Source: an uncultured Bacilli bacterium (GTDB taxonomy: Bacteria; Bacillota_I; Bacilli_A; RF39; UBA660). Taken from it: 64,000 nucleotides of DNA. The notes below the pieces were generated by a model that saw only the letters and a list, made by a program, of their open reading frames with translations, ran no database searches and was not told the DNA's origin. The position numbers were made by a program, and so were the translations under genes. The first letter of the stretch is position 1. Every line of letters begins with the position of its first letter. The DNA is taken from assembly GCA_934149105.1 (NCBI GenBank), contig CAKPDP010000003.1, forward strand, positions 1-64,000, read 5' to 3'. Shown here piece after piece: positions 1 to 9,090 of this stretch.

Positions 1-30
1 AAATGATAAAATGAAAGGAAGATTAGAAAT

Positions 31-438
31 ATGCTTAATTTAGAAAAAGTAAAAGAAGAATTAAATAAATGGAATTTTAGTTATAAAAATAATATTGTGC
101 CGGGACATAGTACCTATAAAGTAAAATGGGTTTTACCAGCTGGTCCAGTAATTGTAATTGCGTCGGAAAGAGCAACATCATACTTACTCGGGTTCGATGA
201 AAAAGGAATTCATGTTTTTCCAGTAGAAGGCAATTGGAATATATTAGATTGCTGCTTAATAGAATGGAAAAATATCACAAAATTTGAAATGAAAAAAGGT
301 ATTTTACTTGAAAATACGATGAATATTATGACTAATGAAATGAAAGTATCATTAAAAATAAATAAAATGGTTGCAGGTAATCCATGGGTTAAAGAAAATA
401 TAAAAGAATTAGAAAAACTAAATTATTATAAAAAATAG
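31..438 (+). CDS. Hypothetical protein, possible PH-like fold
   Basis: A 135-residue soluble protein without signal peptide or membrane segment. I do not recognise the family. Alternating short beta-type stretches (VIVIASERATSYLLG, IHVFPVEGNW, MKVSLKINK) followed by a C-terminal lysine-rich helix give a pattern compatible with a small bacterial PH-like domain, but this is only a shape argument. The start follows a GGAAG-type Shine-Dalgarno about 10 nt upstream. It is the first gene of the window and lies 48 nt before rbgA in the same direction, so the two may be co-transcribed; nothing shows a functional link. Confidence 0.7.
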   Translation: MLNLEKVKEELNKWNFSYKNNIVPGHSTYKVKWVLPAGPVIVIASERATSYLLGFDEKGIHVFPVEGNWNILDCCLIEWKNITKFEMKKGILLENTMNIMTNEMKVSLKINKMVAGNPWVKENIKELEKLNYYKK

Positions 439-486
439 TTATATAAAAGTGTAAAAAAGTTTTTATTAAAAGGAAAGTGAAATTTT

Positions 487-1416
487 ATGGATATGTATCA
501 AAAAAGAAAAGCAAGAGCAGAAAAGAAAAATAACAATCAAGAAGAAAAGTTAACTAAAGTCGGAATTAACTGGTATCCAGGACATATGGCTAAAACTAAG
601 AGAGAAATCAAAGAAAAGATAAATTTGATAGATATAGTTATTGAAGTGATAGATGCTAGGATACCTTTTTCTTCTAAAAATAAAGATGTGGATGCTATAG
701 TAGGAAATAAACCTAGAATATTAATTATGTCAAAGATGGATTTATGTGATATGGAGAAAGCTCTGAAATGGAAGAAGTATTATGAAGATAAGGGCTATAA
801 AGTAATAATGGTAGATTTACTTAATAATAAGAATGTTAATGAAATTATTAATATTACTAATGAAATGGGAAAATCTTTAAATGAGAAAAGAAGATTAAAA
901 GGACTAAAGGATCGAAGAACAAGAGTTTTAATCTTGGGAATTCCTAATGTAGGAAAGAGCACACTTATTAATAGGCTTGTTAATAAGAAAGCTACTAATG
1001 TTGGAAATAGGCCAGGTGTTACTAAGAATTTAGAATGGATTAGAATAAATAAGGATTTGGAATTGTTGGATACACCTGGCATTTTATGGCCTAAGTTAGA
1101 TAATCAAGAATTAGCACTTAATTTAGCAAGTATGACGGCTATAAAAGAAGAAATTTTAGATACAGAAGAAGTAGCTTTTTATATAATAAATAAATTAAAA
1201 AAACTATATCCGGATAGTTTAAAGAGTAGATACAAGTTAGAAGATTTAGGCGGAGATATAGATATTGTTACTAATATTGGCAAGAGAATTGGAGCCTGTA
1301 AAGGAAATGAAATTAATTATGAGAGAGTATATAGTACAGTTCTTAGAGATTTGCGAGAAGGATTATTAGGTAAGGTTACATTTGATGTGCCAAATGATAG
1401 TATAATAACTAAATGA
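487..1416 (+). CDS. rbgA: Ribosome biogenesis GTPase RbgA (YlqF)
   Basis: Circularly permuted GTPase that in Bacillota promotes late assembly of the 50S subunit. The permuted motif order is visible: the G4-like SKMD at residues 82-85, then G1 GIPNVGKST at 151-159, PGVTK (G2 region) near 176-180, and G3 DTPG at 195-198. WYPGHMAKTKRE near residue 29 is the typical YlqF N-terminal signature. The usual NKxD of G4 reads SKMD, a mild deviation. Length (309) is close to the family (about 285). A start at the ATG six nt downstream (M3) is also possible. It stands as a monocistron or a pair with the preceding small gene. Confidence 0.95.
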   Translation: MDMYQKRKARAEKKNNNQEEKLTKVGINWYPGHMAKTKREIKEKINLIDIVIEVIDARIPFSSKNKDVDAIVGNKPRILIMSKMDLCDMEKALKWKKYYEDKGYKVIMVDLLNNKNVNEIINITNEMGKSLNEKRRLKGLKDRRTRVLILGIPNVGKSTLINRLVNKKATNVGNRPGVTKNLEWIRINKDLELLDTPGILWPKLDNQELALNLASMTAIKEEILDTEEVAFYIINKLKKLYPDSLKSRYKLEDLGGDIDIVTNIGKRIGACKGNEINYERVYSTVLRDLREGLLGKVTFDVPNDSIITK

Positions 1417-1431
1417 TTAATAATTTGGTAA

Positions 1432-1460
1432 TTGCTAAATAGTTTATTATATAGTATAAT
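1432..1460 (+). promoter_or_regulatory. Sigma-A-type promoter
   Basis: TTGCTA at 1432-1437 and TATAAT at 1455-1460 are separated by 17 nt, 28 nt upstream of the membrane protein gene at 1489. Perfect -10 and 4/6 -35. Confidence 0.6.
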
Positions 1461-1488
1461 GTATTATATGTAATGGAGGCTAAAAAGA

Positions 1489-1971
1489 ATGAAAAAATTT
1501 ATGGAAAAAATCAAAGAATTAGTTAGTAATCATAAGTTATTAGCGATTATAGTGGGGGTAGCGTTAATTATTGTTATTATATTTATAGCAATGCTTATTT
1601 GGATGGCAGTAGCAAGTACAAATTCTTATGGCTCAAGATTAGATGGTATAGAAGAAGTAGAAATTAAAAAAGATAAATTAAAGGAAGTAGCTAAGAAATT
1701 AGAAGATAATGAGGAAGTTAGTAAGGCTTCTGTAAGAATTCAAGGTAAGATTATTTATTTTGATATTTATTATGTTAAGGGTACTTCTAAAGATAGAGCT
1801 AAAGAGATTGCTAATACAACAAAGGAAGAATTTAGTGATGAAGAGAAATCTTTTTATGATTTGGAATATGTATTGGTAGAAGACAAAGGTGATAATAAAG
1901 AAGAAGAAACTTTTGTTGTAACTGGAACTAAAAATAGTTCGTTAGAAGAAATTACTTGGTCAAGAAATTAG
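1489..1971 (+). CDS. Hypothetical single-pass membrane protein
   Basis: A 160-residue protein with a short cytoplasmic lysine-rich N-terminus, one transmembrane helix at about residues 17-42, and a charged extracytoplasmic region of about 115 residues. I do not recognise the family. It has a strong GGAGG Shine-Dalgarno and its own promoter at 1432-1460, and the next gene (PBP-like/GGDEF protein) starts 7 nt after its stop, so the two are almost certainly co-transcribed. A role linked to that receptor-like partner is only an inference from operon position. Confidence 0.8.
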   Translation: MKKFMEKIKELVSNHKLLAIIVGVALIIVIIFIAMLIWMAVASTNSYGSRLDGIEEVEIKKDKLKEVAKKLEDNEEVSKASVRIQGKIIYFDIYYVKGTSKDRAKEIANTTKEEFSDEEKSFYDLEYVLVEDKGDNKEEETFVVTGTKNSSLEEITWSRN

Positions 1972-1978
1972 GTGAATT

Positions 1979-4021
1979 ATGAAAAATAAAAATAATAAGT
2001 TAATTATAATCTTGATGGTAATAGTAATTTTATTAGTATCGGTAACGGTATTTATACTTAATTATTCTTTTGATAATACTAGTTTGACTATTGTCGAGAA
2101 GAAGTGGGTAGCGGATAATAGTTCTAAAATGTTAGATGTTAGTACATACAATGATGTTCCAATATTTGGAGAGAATGGAGAAGGAATTATCTTTGACTTT
2201 TTGGATAGTTTTACAGAAGAATATAATATTCCTTTTAATAAAAATTCGTATTATTCTACTAGTACGGATGTTACTTATAAAGATATTTCTTTTAAGGTAG
2301 TATCTGGTAGTGATAAATTAGATAGTAAAGATATAGTAATGTATACAGATTATTATGGTTTATTATCTAGTGATTATGTTAATTATAAGAGTGTTTCTGA
2401 TATTAAGAATATAAAGATTGGAGTTCTTAATAAAGATAAAGATAGAGTTAGTTATTATGTTACTGATGATACTAATGAATATGTTTATTACGATAAGATA
2501 ACAGAGCTAGTAAAAGCTATTAAAGATAAGACTATTAGTTATGTTATTTTACCTATAAATCAATATATAGAAGATATTGTTAGTAATGGATTAGAAGTAG
2601 ATTATAAATTTGCTAGTTTTAGTAATAATTATATTTTAAATGTTAAAGATGATGTTCTTTATTCAGTATTTAAGAAATATTATAGTAAATATAAAAATAA
2701 TGGTTATTTTACTGATTATAGTAAAGAATATTTAAATACTTATTTTAAGGCAATAAATGCTACAGAAGAGGAAAAAGTTGATTATAACAGTAGAATATAT
2801 AAAGTTGGATATGTTATCTATTCGCCTTTTATGAATGGTAATGATGCTAAGGAAAAAGGAATAATTTTAAAATGTTTGAAAGAATTTCAAGAGATAGCAG
2901 GATTAGAGCTTGAATTTGTTTCTTATAATAATTTTTCAGAATTAGAGAATGCTATTAAAGATGGGACTGTAGATGTTATTTTTAATTCTTCACTTGTGAA
3001 TGATGTTGATGATAAGAATTTGTCTTTAGTGAGAATTCCTTGGAATAGAGAATATGTTATTTTATCAAAGAAATACTTTAATATAGATTCTATTCAAGGA
3101 CTTAAAAATAGAGGCGATGTTTATACAGTTAGTGATGATTATTTAGATAAGATTGCTAAGTCTTATGGTATTGTCACAAAATCTTTTAAGAATAGCGATG
3201 AGTTACTTAGAAATGTTGATGATGAAGCAATTATTTTAATAGATAATATTACTTATAATTATTATAAAAATAAAAGACTTAGTGATTATTTAGCTAATTA
3301 TACTGGTACGTTAAATAGTACTTATGGAATGATTTTTAATGAATCTAATTCTGATAAAATTTTTAAAAGGTTGTTATCTACTTATTTGACACTTAATGAT
3401 TTTGAAACTGCTACCCATGAATATGCAGATGTTTCTTATAATGTAACTTTAGAACAAATAAAAGTTATTAGTAAATATTTATTGATTTTATTTAGTGTAT
3501 TCTTTATTTTTTTAGTAATATTATTTATTTTACTTAATAAGAAGAAAAAAGAGAAATTAGTTACACCTAATGATAAATTAAAATATATCGATATTTTGAC
3601 TTCTCTTAAGAATAGAAATTATTTAAATAGTAATATTAAAAAGTGGTCTTCTAGTCATAGATATCCACAGGCTGTAATTGTGGTAGATTTAAATAATATT
3701 AAATATATTAATGATAATTATGGACATGAAGAGGGAGATAATGTCATAAAGGGAGCAGCTAATATATTAATTATTAATCAGTTAGAAAATTCAGATATTA
3801 TGAGGACAGATGGAAATGAATTTTTGATTTATTTACTTGGTTATGATGAAAAACAAATAGTTAGTTATTGCCATAAATTATTTAAAGAGTTAAAAACATT
3901 ACCACATGGTTTTGGGGCAACAGTTGGCCATAGTATGATTTTAGATGATGTTAAATCAATGGAAGATGCTATTAATGAAGCAACAATTGAGATGCGTCAA
4001 GCTAAGGAAAAAATGAAGTGA
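1979..4021 (+). CDS. Membrane receptor: solute-binding-like sensor plus degenerate GGDEF
   Basis: 680 residues: N-terminal transmembrane helix (about 7-27), a large extracytoplasmic part with two stretches resembling type II periplasmic solute-binding domains (family SBP_bac_3), a second membrane helix (about 497-520), then a cytoplasmic GGDEF-family domain (about 540-680). The GGDEF domain keeps the first metal-binding region (VDLNNIKYINDNYGHEEGD) but the signature reads DGNEF instead of GGDEF, with Asp replaced by Asn, so diguanylate cyclase activity is doubtful; it may bind nucleotide or a protein partner instead. The second sensor half includes DGTVDVIF, typical of SBP_bac_3. Operon with the genes before (7 nt) and after (4 nt). 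Confidence 0.85.
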   Translation: MKNKNNKLIIILMVIVILLVSVTVFILNYSFDNTSLTIVEKKWVADNSSKMLDVSTYNDVPIFGENGEGIIFDFLDSFTEEYNIPFNKNSYYSTSTDVTYKDISFKVVSGSDKLDSKDIVMYTDYYGLLSSDYVNYKSVSDIKNIKIGVLNKDKDRVSYYVTDDTNEYVYYDKITELVKAIKDKTISYVILPINQYIEDIVSNGLEVDYKFASFSNNYILNVKDDVLYSVFKKYYSKYKNNGYFTDYSKEYLNTYFKAINATEEEKVDYNSRIYKVGYVIYSPFMNGNDAKEKGIILKCLKEFQEIAGLELEFVSYNNFSELENAIKDGTVDVIFNSSLVNDVDDKNLSLVRIPWNREYVILSKKYFNIDSIQGLKNRGDVYTVSDDYLDKIAKSYGIVTKSFKNSDELLRNVDDEAIILIDNITYNYYKNKRLSDYLANYTGTLNSTYGMIFNESNSDKIFKRLLSTYLTLNDFETATHEYADVSYNVTLEQIKVISKYLLILFSVFFIFLVILFILLNKKKKEKLVTPNDKLKYIDILTSLKNRNYLNSNIKKWSSSHRYPQAVIVVDLNNIKYINDNYGHEEGDNVIKGAANILIINQLENSDIMRTDGNEFLIYLLGYDEKQIVSYCHKLFKELKTLPHGFGATVGHSMILDDVKSMEDAINEATIEMRQAKEKMK

Positions 4022-4025
4022 TAAA

Positions 4026-4832
4026 ATGAAAAAGTATATAATGGATATATGGGAAATTCTTAATAAAAGAGAAATGCGTGTTTTACCTGGTAATATTGCT
4101 TTCTTTTTTATGTTAGCTTTAATTCCTATTATCACAATAGTTGTTTATTTAGCTTCATATTTTTCAATATCTGTAGAGGCTGTATCAACGATGGTAAAAA
4201 ATCTTTTACCTGGAGATACGGCTTCAACAATTGTAGAGATAATATCTGGTAAAAGTTTTGATGGAAATATTGGATTATTTAATTTAGCAACAATAGTTGT
4301 AGCTACTAACGGAACGTATTCGATAGTCAATGCTTCTAATACTTTATATAGAGTTAAAAATAGTGATCGTTTACGTGATAGGGTAAAATCAGTATGGATA
4401 TTTGTGATAATGTTAGTACTTATGTTATTTATTTTAGTAGTACCAATCTTTGGTGATAAGATAGTTAGATTGTGTGCAAAGATAAGGATATTTAGTGATC
4501 TTAGTGATAAGATTATGGTATTATTTAATATTATTAAATGGCCTATTTCGATTTTTATTATCTATTTTAATGTAAAACTTATCTATATTATAGCACCTAG
4601 TACGGAAGTTAAAAGTAATGATACAACTTATGGAGCAATATTTACAACAGTAGGTTGGTCGGTAGCAACGTTAATTTTTAGTTGGTATTTAAAATGTTTT
4701 GCACATTATGATATTATATATGGTAATTTATCAAGTATTATTATTTTAATGATGTGGTTATATATATTAGCTTATATCTTTGTACTTGGTCTTGCAATAA
4801 ATACTAAGAAATTAAATAAAATAGAAGGTTAA
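4026..4832 (+). CDS. YihY/BrkB-family inner membrane protein
   Basis: 268-residue polytopic membrane protein with about six helices. The N-terminal MLALIPIITIVVYLASYF segment, the conserved central NGTYSIVNASNTLY-like region and a C-terminal hydrophobic segment match the YihY (formerly called RNase BN) family. The biochemical role of the family is not settled; the old ribonuclease assignment was withdrawn for the E. coli protein. It follows the sensor/GGDEF gene by 4 nt and ends directly at a terminator, closing the three-gene operon that starts at 1489. Confidence 0.85.
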   Translation: MKKYIMDIWEILNKREMRVLPGNIAFFFMLALIPIITIVVYLASYFSISVEAVSTMVKNLLPGDTASTIVEIISGKSFDGNIGLFNLATIVVATNGTYSIVNASNTLYRVKNSDRLRDRVKSVWIFVIMLVLMLFILVVPIFGDKIVRLCAKIRIFSDLSDKIMVLFNIIKWPISIFIIYFNVKLIYIIAPSTEVKSNDTTYGAIFTTVGWSVATLIFSWYLKCFAHYDIIYGNLSSIIILMMWLYILAYIFVLGLAINTKKLNKIEG

Positions 4833-4871
4833 AAGAAAAGAGTTGATTTGATTTTTTAGCTCTTTTCTTTT
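4831..4871 (+). terminator. Rho-independent terminator
   Basis: A 12-nt perfect inverted repeat (4831-4842 with 4860-4871), AAAAGAAAAGAG pairing with CTCTTTTCTTTT around a 17-nt loop. A/T-rich stem; the right arm doubles as U-tract. Confidence 0.6.
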
Positions 4872-4881
4872 GACAATTAAA

Positions 4882-4910
4882 TTGACAGAGATAAAATTAG
4901 AGATTATACT
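4882..4910 (+). promoter_or_regulatory. Sigma-A-type promoter
   Basis: TTGACA at 4882-4887 and TATACT at 4905-4910 with a 17-nt spacer, 30 nt before the serine hydrolase gene at 4941. Confidence 0.7.
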
Positions 4911-4940
4911 TGTTATAGTAAAGATAGTGGGAGCAAGAGT

Positions 4941-6002
4941 ATGAAGAATTTTAAATGGGTGATTTTAAAGAGAATAGGAGTAATTGTTTTTATTAATGTA
5001 TTATTGATTTTACTGCTTATTATTGGTACTTATCAAAGTGAAATTAGATCTTTAAATAAAGAAGAATATCCTAGAACGTATCAAAAGAATAGTAAAGATG
5101 CTTCGTATTATTATAAAGATGATGGTAGTAATTCTTTTAATAAGGGGGGAGGAGCGGTTAAATTATCTAATTGTTTAAAGAAAAAAGTGGATTTGGATAA
5201 TTTACCTATAGATTTACAAGAAGATGTTAAAAGATTACAGGATTTATTTAATGGAGATCCAGATTATGTTTCTTTTATTTATGAGGATATTTATACGGGA
5301 TTAGTGCTGGAATATAACGCTTCTGTTAAAGTGTTTACAGCTAGTTCTATTAAAGCTCCAGCAATTATTTATTTATATGAACAGGCAAGTAAAGGAAAAA
5401 TTTCTCTTAATGATAATCTTATGTATACTAGTAATTATTATTCGCCTAATGGTAGTGGTATTTTAAAAACCAAAGAGTTTAATACTAATTATACAATAAG
5501 AGAACTTAGTGATTATGTTATGAAATATAGTGATAATTCGGCTTATGCCATGTTAATGGATAAAATAGGAAGAGAAAATATTTATAATTTTTGGGTTAGT
5601 TTGGGAACAAAAGAGATATTTAAAAATAACACTATTTGGGGCTATATGACAGGAGAGGATGCTATAGTATTTATGGAAGAGTTATATAATTTTTATTTGA
5701 ATAATAATGAATATGGTGATCAAGTTATGACTTTGTTTCAAAATTCTGGTTGGAAATATATAACAGATAAAAATTATAGTTATAATACGGCTAGTAAGAG
5801 TGGCTTTGCCAATGGAACTATTAATGATGTGGCAATAGTATTCGATGAAAACCCCTATATATTAGCAGTTTTTACAACTAGTGGTAATAATTTAGAAAAA
5901 ACAGATGTTTTCTTTAAAGAGGTTAGTAATTTAGTGGGAAATTTTCATTCTTTATATTGGCAAGATAAGATGGATGAGTGTAGTGATATTAAGCAATATT
6001 AA
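4941..6002 (+). CDS. Class A beta-lactamase-like serine hydrolase, membrane-anchored
   Basis: 353 residues with an N-terminal membrane anchor (about 8-30) and an extracytoplasmic hydrolase domain. All three active-site motifs of the penicilloyl-serine transferase fold are present: SxxK as SSIK at 135-138, SDN at 197-199, and KSG at 286-288. This resembles the class A beta-lactamase-related family of Bacillota, whose members can be true beta-lactamases or cell-wall hydrolases/transpeptidase-like enzymes. The class A Glu166 region (ExxLN) is not obvious, which argues against efficient beta-lactam hydrolysis and for a cell-wall role. Monocistronic, with its own promoter. Confidence 0.85.
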   Translation: MKNFKWVILKRIGVIVFINVLLILLLIIGTYQSEIRSLNKEEYPRTYQKNSKDASYYYKDDGSNSFNKGGGAVKLSNCLKKKVDLDNLPIDLQEDVKRLQDLFNGDPDYVSFIYEDIYTGLVLEYNASVKVFTASSIKAPAIIYLYEQASKGKISLNDNLMYTSNYYSPNGSGILKTKEFNTNYTIRELSDYVMKYSDNSAYAMLMDKIGRENIYNFWVSLGTKEIFKNNTIWGYMTGEDAIVFMEELYNFYLNNNEYGDQVMTLFQNSGWKYITDKNYSYNTASKSGFANGTINDVAIVFDENPYILAVFTTSGNNLEKTDVFFKEVSNLVGNFHSLYWQDKMDECSDIKQY

Positions 6003-6067
6003 GAATAAAAATATTCTTGAATAATAGGATTATTTAGTATATAATTATATTAGGTTAGGTGATGAAC

Positions 6068-6850
6068 TTGAAAAATAGAATTATAAGTGGATTTTTGTTA
6101 ATATTAATTTTAGTATTATCTTTATATTATAATACTAAAGTATTTGCTATTTTAATGTTAATTAGTGCTATTTTGGGATTGTATGAATTAATAAATATAA
6201 AATATGGAAAGAAATCTTTGAAGTTAGATTTTATTAAATTTATTAGTTATATATCTTTGGCTTTATTTGTATTAAATGGGGTTTTTTATAATTTGAATTA
6301 TATGATTTTAGTATTATTTCCTTTGTTAGGACTTACTATTCCAATTGTTTTCTATAACAATAGTAGTAAATATAATATTAATGATGCGTTATATTTTTTA
6401 GGAATAATTTTATTTTTGGGGTATTCATTTGGAACAATTATTAAAACTGCTAATGGAGATATTTATAAATGTATATATATTTTTATTATAGCTTTTGTTA
6501 CTGATACATATGCTTATATTGGAGGAAATTTAATTGGAAAACATAATTTTACGGAGATTTCTCCTAAAAAGACAATAGAGGGATCAATTGTAGGAACAAT
6601 AATGGGTTTAGTAGCGGGTAGTGTTTATTATTATGCTACAGCTGGGTGTTCAATTATTTTTGCTATTTTATTAAGCTTGGTTTTAGTAATACTTAGTGAA
6701 ATTGGCGATTTAGTTTTTAGTAGTATTAAAAGATATTATAATAAGAAAGATTACTCCAATTTAATTCCAGGACATGGTGGAATTCTCGATCGATTTGATA
6801 GTGTTATTTTTGTGTCATTGGGATTAACATTGATACTTAGCTTTTTATAG
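6068..6850 (+). CDS. cdsA: Phosphatidate cytidylyltransferase
   Basis: Membrane enzyme making CDP-diacylglycerol from phosphatidic acid and CTP, the entry to phospholipid synthesis. The family signature is clear near the C-terminus: SIKR, KKD, then HGGILDRFD. About seven to eight membrane helices. Three in-frame starts exist (GTG 6059, ATG 6062, TTG 6068); I chose TTG 6068 because AGGTGAT lies 4 nt before it and the protein then begins KNRIISG, as is usual for CdsA. rseP follows by 10 nt. In B. subtilis dxr lies between these two genes; it is missing here. Confidence 0.92.
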   Translation: MKNRIISGFLLILILVLSLYYNTKVFAILMLISAILGLYELINIKYGKKSLKLDFIKFISYISLALFVLNGVFYNLNYMILVLFPLLGLTIPIVFYNNSSKYNINDALYFLGIILFLGYSFGTIIKTANGDIYKCIYIFIIAFVTDTYAYIGGNLIGKHNFTEISPKKTIEGSIVGTIMGLVAGSVYYYATAGCSIIFAILLSLVLVILSEIGDLVFSSIKRYYNKKDYSNLIPGHGGILDRFDSVIFVSLGLTLILSFL

Positions 6851-6860
6851 GAGGAGATTT

Positions 6861-7931
6861 ATGATTAATTTATTGAATGGACTTTGGACTTTGATTTTGT
6901 TTTTATTAATTTTGGGAATAATTGTATTAGTGCACGAATTTGGACATTTCTTATTTGCTAAGCTTTCTCATACTTATGTTTATGAGTTTGCGATTGGAAT
7001 GGGAAAGAAATTATTTTCTTTTAGAAGAAAGAATGATGAAACAGAATATAGTATTAGACTTATTCCAATTGGAGGTTTTAATCAGATAGCAGGTGAGAAT
7101 GGAGATCTAGAAGATAATGATATTCCTAAAGAAAAAATGATGAATCATAAATCATTTTGGCAGAGATTTTTAATTCTTTTTGCGGGACCTGGTTTTAATT
7201 TTATTTTAACTTTTGTAGTGTTATTTATTAGTGCTCTTATTTTTGGATCAACGACAACCAAGGCAATTGTTGGTAAGGTAGGAACTGATTATCCGGCTTA
7301 TGAGGCTGGGATTAGGGAAGGCGATACGATCTTAGCTATTAACAATAAGAAGGTTAGTTCTTGGGATAAGGCTATTATTATAATTCAAACTAATCTTGGT
7401 AAAGATTTAGATTTTAAGATTAAGAATAGTTCAGGAGAAATTAAAAATATTAAAGTATCCCCTTTGGAAGAAAAAGATTCAGAGGGAAATACTTCTTATG
7501 TATATGGTGTTGGTAAGGATAATACAGTAAAGCGAGGATTAGGTAGTTCCTTAGAGTATGCTTTTGATAAAACAGGATCATTATTTCAAGTTATGATTTA
7601 TACAGTCAAGAGTTTATTTACAGGAGGAGTATCAGTAAATGATTTATCGGGTCCGGTTGGTATTTATACGATTGTAGGAGAACAAGCTAAAGGTGGTGTA
7701 GAAAATCTTTTATATTTATTAGCATATTTAAGTATAAATGTAGGGGTTATTAATTTAATTCCATTCCCAGCTTTTGATGGAGGAAGAATTTTATTTTTAA
7801 TTATTGAAAAAATAATTAGGAAACCACTTAATCCTAAGATTGAGAGCACAGTTAATGCAATAGGATTTATGTTACTTATGTTACTAATGCTGTTTGTAAC
7901 TTGTCATGATATATTTAATTTATTTGGATAA
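6861..7931 (+). CDS. rseP: Site-2 zinc metalloprotease RseP/RasP
   Basis: Intramembrane protease (M50) that cuts transmembrane segments of anti-sigma factors and remnant signal peptides. The zinc motif HEFGH is at residues 25-29 in the first helix, a PDZ domain spans about 125-200, and the second metal site is NLIPFPAFDGGRI near 295-307, where the usual LDG reads FDG. 356 residues is a normal length. A strong AGGAGGAG Shine-Dalgarno precedes it and it is co-transcribed with cdsA. Confidence 0.95.
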   Translation: MINLLNGLWTLILFLLILGIIVLVHEFGHFLFAKLSHTYVYEFAIGMGKKLFSFRRKNDETEYSIRLIPIGGFNQIAGENGDLEDNDIPKEKMMNHKSFWQRFLILFAGPGFNFILTFVVLFISALIFGSTTTKAIVGKVGTDYPAYEAGIREGDTILAINNKKVSSWDKAIIIIQTNLGKDLDFKIKNSSGEIKNIKVSPLEEKDSEGNTSYVYGVGKDNTVKRGLGSSLEYAFDKTGSLFQVMIYTVKSLFTGGVSVNDLSGPVGIYTIVGEQAKGGVENLLYLLAYLSINVGVINLIPFPAFDGGRILFLIIEKIIRKPLNPKIESTVNAIGFMLLMLLMLFVTCHDIFNLFG

Positions 7932-7964
7932 GAAGAAGGAAATCGATCTTTTTTCTTTTTTTAG

Positions 7965-7993
7965 TTGAATTATTTTAGCAATTATGATAAGAT
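7965..7993 (+). promoter_or_regulatory. Promoter of rpsB-tsf
   Basis: TTGAAT at 7965-7970 and TAAGAT at 7988-7993, 17-nt spacer. The predicted start leaves an untranslated leader of about 105 nt before rpsB; I see no leader family I can name in it. Confidence 0.5.
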
Positions 7994-8105
7994 TAATATG
8001 GCTTTTCAAAAAAATACACATGAGTACTAATTTAAATATCTAGTGCCTGTTAGGTGATGTTTAAAGTCGAGGTATTCAGAGGAAAAAACGAAGGAGGAAG
8101 AAAAT

Positions 8106-9065
8106 ATGGCAGTAGTATCAATGAGCTACTTATTAGAAGCTGGAGTTCATTTCGGTCATCAAACAAAGAGATGGAATCCAAAGATGAAAGAGTATATCTA
8201 CAACTCTCGTGATGATATATATATTATTGATTTACAAAAAACTGTAGAAAAGATGGAAGAGGCTTATGCCGCTTTAAGTAAAATTGCCGCTGATGGTGGA
8301 AAGGTTTTATATGTAGGTACAAAGAAACAAGCTCAAGAAGTTTGTCGTGAAGAAGCTGAACGTTCTGGTATGTATTATATGACTGAACGTTGGTTAGGTG
8401 GTACTTTAACTAATTTCCGTACTATTAGAAAGAGAGTTTATAGACTTGAAGAAATAGAAAAAATGGAAAAAGATGGTACTTTTGAGAAGTTACCTAAGAA
8501 AGAAGTAATTGGTCTTAAGAAAGAATACGATAAATTAAATAAAAATTTATGTGGTATTAGAGAAATGTCTAAGTTACCTCAAGCTTTAATTATTGTAGAT
8601 TCTATGAAAGAAGCTAATGCAATAAAAGAAGCTAGAATTTTAGGTATTCCAGTATTTGGAATTATCGATACAAATTGTGATCCAGATATGGTTGATTATG
8701 TAATACCTGGTAATGATGATGCAGTAAGAAGTATTAAGGTTGTTTTAGGAGCATTAACTAATGCAATAGTAGAAGTTAATGGAGGTACTTTAGTTGATTA
8801 TGTAACTGAAGATGAAAGCCGCAAACAAACTAAAAATAATGACAAAAGAGCAAATAGGGAAGAAAGAAAAAATAGTTTTGAAAAGAAACCAGTAGAAAAG
8901 CCAGTTGTTAAAGAAGAAAAACCTGTAGTTGAAGAAGTTAAGAAAGAAGAAACTGTTGATTTAAATAACTTAACAGTAACTGAGTTAAGAGAATTAGCTA
9001 AGAAAAAAGAAATTAAAGGTTATTCTAAAATGAAAAAAGAAGAATTAATTGAAAATTTAAAATAA
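8106..9065 (+). CDS. rpsB: Ribosomal protein uS2 with C-terminal Rho_N/SAP-like domain
   Basis: Residues 1-230 are a standard small-subunit protein S2 ([20 protein letters not shown] at the N-terminus, [17 protein letters not shown] motif near 190). The protein is 319 residues, some 60-80 longer than usual. After a charged linker (about 235-284) with repeated KPVxKPVV/VVEEV elements, it ends in a helix-extended-helix module with [20 protein letters not shown] at 287-306 plus ELIENL, the pattern of a Rho N-terminal/SAP-type nucleic-acid-binding domain. A strong AGGAGG precedes the start. tsf follows 25 nt later, the usual pairing. Confidence 0.95.
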   Translation: MAVVSMSYLLEAGVHFGHQTKRWNPKMKEYIYNSRDDIYIIDLQKTVEKMEEAYAALSKIAADGGKVLYVGTKKQAQEVCREEAERSGMYYMTERWLGGTLTNFRTIRKRVYRLEEIEKMEKDGTFEKLPKKEVIGLKKEYDKLNKNLCGIREMSKLPQALIIVDSMKEANAIKEARILGIPVFGIIDTNCDPDMVDYVIPGNDDAVRSIKVVLGALTNAIVEVNGGTLVDYVTEDESRKQTKNNDKRANREERKNSFEKKPVEKPVVKEEKPVVEEVKKEETVDLNNLTVTELRELAKKKEIKGYSKMKKEELIENLK

Positions 9066-9090
9066 ATTTATTAAGAAAGGAGTTATAAAT

